Shown piece after piece: positions 60,450 to 64,000 of a stretch of DNA of 64,000 nucleotides. Numbering within the stretch: the first letter of the stretch is position 1; every line of letters starts with the position of its first letter. The notes beneath the pieces were generated by a model. The model was not told where the DNA came from. It worked only from the letters and a program-made list of their open reading frames with translations, and searched no databases. The stretch lies in NCBI GenBank assembly GCA_018970445.1, contig JAGWWF010000001.1, forward strand, positions 124,001-188,000. The letters run 5' to 3'. This DNA comes from Alphaproteobacteria bacterium (GTDB taxonomy: Bacteria > Pseudomonadota > Alphaproteobacteria > Sphingomonadales > Sphingomonadaceae). The translations under genes and the position numbers were made by a program.

Positions 60450-61461
60450 GGGCCGCCTCGATCCGGGCAATCAGGCGTTCCAGCCGGGCGATGGCCAGCC
60501 GGATATCGGCCGCCGGATCGGCCGGCGGCGGCGGCGACAGCGGCAACGGTTCGGCATCGGGTGCGCGCCGGGGCATGACCAGCAGGGCGCTGCGCGGCCG
60601 CGCCGGTGCCACCGCCTGCGCCAGAACGGCAACGGGCAGTGCCGGTTCAGGGTGCGGGCGCAGCGCGGCCGGCAGCGGCAGCGGCGCCGGCCGGGGCGGC
60701 GCGGGCCGGGATGGAGGCGGCGAGGGCGTGTCAGCGGCGGGCAGCGCGGCGGGCAGCGCGGCGGCCAGCGGAGCGGGCGCTTCAGGCGGCCGGGTCAGGG
60801 CAGCGGCGCTGCCCAGACGGGCGGCCAGTTCGGTTTCCACGGCGGCAACAGCCGCCGCCAGCCGGGGGGCCGGGGTGGCCGCCGGGCGCGGCGGTTCGGC
60901 CAGCACCAGCACGGCCTCGCCGCTGGCCACCAGGTCGATGCGCGCCAGCCCTGCCGGTGCCACGGCGGGGGGCGGTGCCGCCGGGCTGGCCAGCCGGGCG
61001 GCAACCAGCGCCAGCGCGCGGCGGGCGGCGGCAGCAGCGCGCGGATCACTGCCGGCCATGGCCTGCTGCAACGGTGCGATGGCGGCGCGTTCCTGCCCGG
61101 CCTGCAGCAGCGACCAGCCCAGATTATAGGCGATGTCGAAGGCATCGGGGGCCAGCGACAGCGCGCGTTCGAACATCTGCCGGGCCAGATCGGCGCGGCC
61201 CAGCCGATCATAGGCAATGCCCAGGCCGTTCAGCGCGGCCAGATTGGCCGGATCCTGCGCCAGTGCCGCGTTGAAGGCGGCAATCGCCTGCACCGGATTG
61301 GCCGCGGCGAGCAGGGCGCGGCCTTCATCCAGCGCCGCGGCCACATCGCCGGCGACGGCCGGCAGCGCGCTGGCACGGCTGCGCAGTTCGGCCGGCAGCG
61401 CCGGGGCAGCGGCAGCCGGCACCGCGGCCAGCGCCAGGGCGAGGGCGATGCTGCGGCTCAT
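60442..61461 (-). CDS. Exported TPR protein with Pro-rich C-terminus
   Basis: The 339-residue protein has a signal peptide (SIALALALAAVPAAAA), three TPR units around residues 45-150 (ALNGLGIAYDRLGRADLARQMFERALSLAPD) and a long Ala/Pro-rich low-complexity tail (PSPPPSRPAPPRPAPLPLP) ending in a short helical segment. Its ATG overlaps tadC by four bases. It is probably the outer of two TPR partners in this Tad system. The tail may span the periplasm. Confidence 0.78.
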   Translation of the reverse strand: MSRSIALALALAAVPAAAAPALPAELRSRASALPAVAGDVAAALDEGRALLAAANPVQAIAAFNAALAQDPANLAALNGLGIAYDRLGRADLARQMFERALSLAPDAFDIAYNLGWSLLQAGQERAAIAPLQQAMAGSDPRAAAAARRALALVAARLASPAAPPPAVAPAGLARIDLVASGEAVLVLAEPPRPAATPAPRLAAAVAAVETELAARLGSAAALTRPPEAPAPLAAALPAALPAADTPSPPPSRPAPPRPAPLPLPAALRPHPEPALPVAVLAQAVAPARPRSALLVMPRRAPDAEPLPLSPPPPADPAADIRLAIARLERLIARIEAARA

Positions 61462-62432
61462 CGCGGCCGGCTCGCTTCGTTGGCGGCCGACAGGGCGTCG
61501 CGCATGCCGATCGCGGCCGGCAGCATCAGCACCGCCACCATGGTGGGCAGCATGAAACAGACCAGTGGCACCGACAGCAGCACCGGGATGCGATGGGCCT
61601 TTTCCTCGGCGCGCAGGCGGCGGGCCTCGCGCATTTCGGCGCCATAGACGCGCAGCGCGCCGGCCACCGACGCGCCGAGCCGGTCTGACTGGATGATCAG
61701 CGTGGTGAAGGCGGTGATTTCGGCAACGCCGCTCTTGCGGGCCAGCTGGCGCAGCGCCGCCTCGCGGCTGCGGCCGGCGCGCAATTCCAGGCTGACCTGG
61801 GCAAACAGCCGCGCCAGCAGCGGGTGCGACGTGGTGATTTCCGAACCGACCCGGCTGAAGGCGGCGTCGATGCCCAGCCCGGCCTCCATGCACACCAACA
61901 TCAGATCCAGCGTATCGGGAAAGCCGTTGAGGATTTCCTTGGCGCGTTCGCTGGCGCGCGACGAAACGATGAAGCCGGGCAGATAGAGACCCGCCACCGC
62001 CGCGCCGATCAGATAGACATACAGCCGGGTGGAATCCGGCCAGTTGTTGCCCAGCGCGATCACCAGCAGCACGAAGGCCGGAACCGCCAGCGTGCCGGCG
62101 GCCCGGGCCAGGGTGAAGGCGCGCGGCGCATAGCTCTGGTCAAAGCCGGCCATGGCGAGCTTTTCGGTCAGCTTGTCCGAGGTCGCGTCGGTCAGGCCGA
62201 TGCCGCGCCGTTCGATTTCCTGCACCAGCCGCGACCAGGGGCCGGTGGCGATATCGTTGCGGATGCTGCCGGGGCCGGCATCGGCGGCGCTGCCGCCGCC
62301 CTGCGCCGCCAGCCGCGCCTTTATGTCGGTGCGGCCCAGAACCAGCGGCGCCAGCGCCAGCACCACCAGCACCACGGCCACAAACACCAGGCCCAGCACC
62401 ACCCAGTTGGCAAGGGAACCGGTCAGCGCCAT
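61458..62432 (-). CDS. tadC: Tad pilus inner-membrane platform protein TadC
   Basis: This 324-residue type II secretion F-domain protein has an N-terminal helix (VVLGLVFVAVVLVVLALAPLVLG), the F domain around residues 180-290 (FPDTLDLMLVCMEAGLGIDAAFSRV, RLGASVAGALRVYGAEMREARRLRAEEKAHRIPV) and a C-terminal helix pair. It pairs with TadB to form the platform driven by TadA. It starts 2 bp after the tadB stop. Confidence 0.93.
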   Translation of the reverse strand: MALTGSLANWVVLGLVFVAVVLVVLALAPLVLGRTDIKARLAAQGGGSAADAGPGSIRNDIATGPWSRLVQEIERRGIGLTDATSDKLTEKLAMAGFDQSYAPRAFTLARAAGTLAVPAFVLLVIALGNNWPDSTRLYVYLIGAAVAGLYLPGFIVSSRASERAKEILNGFPDTLDLMLVCMEAGLGIDAAFSRVGSEITTSHPLLARLFAQVSLELRAGRSREAALRQLARKSGVAEITAFTTLIIQSDRLGASVAGALRVYGAEMREARRLRAEEKAHRIPVLLSVPLVCFMLPTMVAVLMLPAAIGMRDALSAANEASRPR

Positions 62433-62433
62433 G

Positions 62434-63435
62434 TCACACCTTGATCGCGATCATGCGGCGCATGATGACCACGCCCAGCACATACATGAACAGCACGCCC
62501 AACACGCCGGGCATGAACCAGGGGTCATCCACCTTGTCGAGATAGAAGGACGGATCCTTGGTGAACACGCTGATGAAGGTGAGCACCGGCAGCGCGGTGA
62601 GCAGGCTGCCAGTCATCTTGCCTTCGGAAGCCAAGGCCCTGACCTTGAGCACCATCGCTGCCCGGTCGCGGATCACCTTCGACAGGCCATCCAATATGTC
62701 GGCCAGGCTGCCGCCGGTTTCGGTCTGGATCGAGACCGACACCACGAACATGTTGAGATCGGGCGTCTGCACCCGGTTGGCCAGGTTGGCCAGCGCATCA
62801 CGCAGCGCATAGCCATAGTTCATTTCGGCCAGCACCAGCCCCAGTTCCGACGACAGCGGATCGGGCAGTTCCTGCACCACCAGTTCCAGCGCCGAATTGA
62901 TCGGATAACCGGCGCGCAGGCCGCGCACCAGCACGTCGAGCGCGGTGGGGAACTGCGCCTCCAGCAGCTTGAGCCGCTTGGCGGCGGCATAGTTGAGCCA
63001 CAGCACCGGCAGCACCAGGCCGATGCCGGCGGCAAACAGCAGCAGCAGCAGCACGGCGCTGGGCGAACGGATCTGGCCACTGATGCCGCCCAGCACCGGG
63101 AACAGGAAGCCGATCAGCACGGTGACCACCGACATCAGGGTGAGCATGCGCTGGGCGCTCATGCGCACCCCGGCCTGGCTCAGCCGGCTGTCGAGATAGG
63201 TGATCACCGACGGCAGCAGCGATTTCGACACATCGGTGGTCTGCCGGCGCAGCGCCGTGATGATTTCCGCGCTGCTCGCCCCCTTCTCGATCAACGCCAT
63301 GCGCCGTGACACCCGGCGGCGCGACCCATAGGTATCGCGCCACCACAGGAAGGCGGCTTCGGCCAGCAGCACCACGGCCAGGAAGATGATGCCGCTCAAC
63401 ACCATCTGCGGGTTGATATAGGCGGGCAGGGTCAA
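62434..63435 (-). CDS. tadB: Tad pilus inner-membrane platform protein TadB
   Basis: This is a 333-residue F-domain protein. After a membrane helix (LSGIIFLAVVLLAEAAFLWW) and a cytoplasmic region comes the signature FPTALDVLVRGLRAGYPINSALELVVQELPDPLSSELGLVLAEMNYG. Further helices near the end (VLGVLFMYVLGVVIMRRM) close the protein. It lies 3 bp after tadA and just before tadC, the conserved tadABC order. Confidence 0.94.
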   Translation of the reverse strand: MTLPAYINPQMVLSGIIFLAVVLLAEAAFLWWRDTYGSRRRVSRRMALIEKGASSAEIITALRRQTTDVSKSLLPSVITYLDSRLSQAGVRMSAQRMLTLMSVVTVLIGFLFPVLGGISGQIRSPSAVLLLLLFAAGIGLVLPVLWLNYAAAKRLKLLEAQFPTALDVLVRGLRAGYPINSALELVVQELPDPLSSELGLVLAEMNYGYALRDALANLANRVQTPDLNMFVVSVSIQTETGGSLADILDGLSKVIRDRAAMVLKVRALASEGKMTGSLLTALPVLTFISVFTKDPSFYLDKVDDPWFMPGVLGVLFMYVLGVVIMRRMIAIKV

Positions 63436-63438
63436 GGC

Positions 63439-64000
63439 TCAGCCCTCCCGCCGGCGGAACGGATCGAACATGGTGGTGGGCAGATCATAGCCGCGCGATT
63501 TCAGCACCTCCATGAACTTGGGCCGCACCCCCATCGGGCGCATTTCACCCACCACCCGGCCTTCGCCATCCACGCCCTCGCGCACGAACTTGAAGATTTC
63601 CTGCATCAGGATGATGTCGCCTTCCATCCCGGTGATTTCGGCGACCGAGGTGACGCGGCGGGTGCCATCCTGCAGGCGCTCCAGCTGCAACACCACGTTG
63701 ATGGCGCTGGCGATCTGGGCGCGGGCGGATTTGGGGCTGATGTCGATGCCCGACATGCCGATCATCTGCTCCAGCCGGCTCAACGCGTCGCGCGGGGTGT
63801 TGGCGTGCAGCGTCGTCATCGATCCATCATGGCCGGTGTTCATCGCCTGCAGCATGTCGAACGCTTCGCCCGACCGGATTTCGCCCAGGATCACCCGGTC
63901 GGGCCGCATGCGCAGCGCGTTCTTCACCAGATCGCGCTGGTTGACCTCGCCCCGCCCTTCGATATTGGCCGGGCGGGTTTCCAGCCGCACGACATGGCTC
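63439..64000 (-). CDS. tadA: Tad pilus assembly ATPase TadA/CpaF, N-terminus beyond window
   Basis: Only the C-terminal 186 codons are present; the frame is open to the window end. The secretion ATPase signatures are [59 protein letters not shown] (Walker B and His box). The C-terminal end is typical of CpaF ([11 protein letters not shown]). The Walker A motif lies outside. It powers pilus extension with TadB/TadC. Confidence 0.95.
   Translation of the reverse strand, partial: SHVVRLETRPANIEGRGEVNQRDLVKNALRMRPDRVILGEIRSGEAFDMLQAMNTGHDGSMTTLHANTPRDALSRLEQMIGMSGIDISPKSARAQIASAINVVLQLERLQDGTRRVTSVAEITGMEGDIILMQEIFKFVREGVDGEGRVVGEMRPMGVRPKFMEVLKSRGYDLPTTMFDPFRRREG

Overview
The window is about 64 kb of very GC-rich chromosome. 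Its gene content and arrangement point to an alphaproteobacterium of the order Sphingomonadales; I cannot fix the genus. The signs are a complete ceramide (sphingolipid) gene set, a small BamE lipoprotein divergent from a ubiquinol-cytochrome c chaperone and a DUF177 gene, a DUF1674 SDH assembly factor, a Tad pilus cluster, several TonB-type outer-membrane proteins and many exported peptidases. Coding density is high, and many neighbours overlap by 1-4 bases (ATGA or TGATG). No prophage, transposase, CRISPR array or rRNA is visible. The only RNA gene is a tRNA-Thr.

Layout. 1-1308: two paralogous class A acid phosphatases (minus strand), one intact but cut by the window edge, the other with its catalytic motifs eroded. 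1546-4692: clpA, a small hydrophobic ORF and recX. 4813-13905: a sphingolipid locus containing a fatty acyl-AMP ligase, a ceramide-reductase-like epimerase, an ACP, serine palmitoyltransferase, lptF/lptG and a bCerS-like N-acyltransferase. Two tandem Pycsar-effector-domain membrane proteins sit inside it on the opposite strand. 13955-16911: an MDR oxidoreductase, a hairpin-rich spacer, a 2-hydroxyacid dehydrogenase and an SH3-domain protein. 16908-20839: hemC-hemD-mitofilin-like-MFS operon, divergent from tsaD-gpsA (20896-22913). 22917-25918: a ParDE-type toxin-antitoxin pair, sdhAF4, an SDR and rsmB. 26078-30777: M28 peptidase, rmuC (with a LexA-type box), DUF3667 protein and ssb. 30799-34993: DUF177, CBP3-type chaperone, bamE, an unusual outer-membrane barrel and a SWIB-domain protein. 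35049-42458: transporter, tRNA-Thr, glutathione peroxidase, peptidases, thioesterase and an exported methyltransferase. 42499-53342: a 31-bp perfect inverted repeat, NlpC/P60 and M17 peptidases, rimO, a LytM factor, surE, serS, a zinc-finger protein and three acyl-CoA-type genes. 53406-58830: a TonB receptor, PHP phosphoesterase and beta-propeller phytase operon with a Pho box upstream. 59002-64000: a Tad pilus segment (prepilin peptidase, two TPR proteins, tadC, tadB and a truncated tadA).

How the genes fit together. The sphingolipid locus encodes all five activities known to be needed for bacterial ceramide synthesis: acyl activation, ACP carrier, serine condensation, N-acylation and ketone reduction. 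It also carries an LPS-export-type permease pair, so synthesis and export of the lipid may be linked. The phytase operon reads as a phosphate-scavenging unit: outer-membrane uptake, periplasmic phosphoesterases and a phosphate-starvation control site. The most unusual items are the Pycsar-effector-like pair without any cyclase, the Pho-boxed phytate operon, the degenerate phosphatase twin, the LexA-boxed rmuC whose start lies in a 13-bp tandem duplication, and several intergenic inverted-repeat elements.
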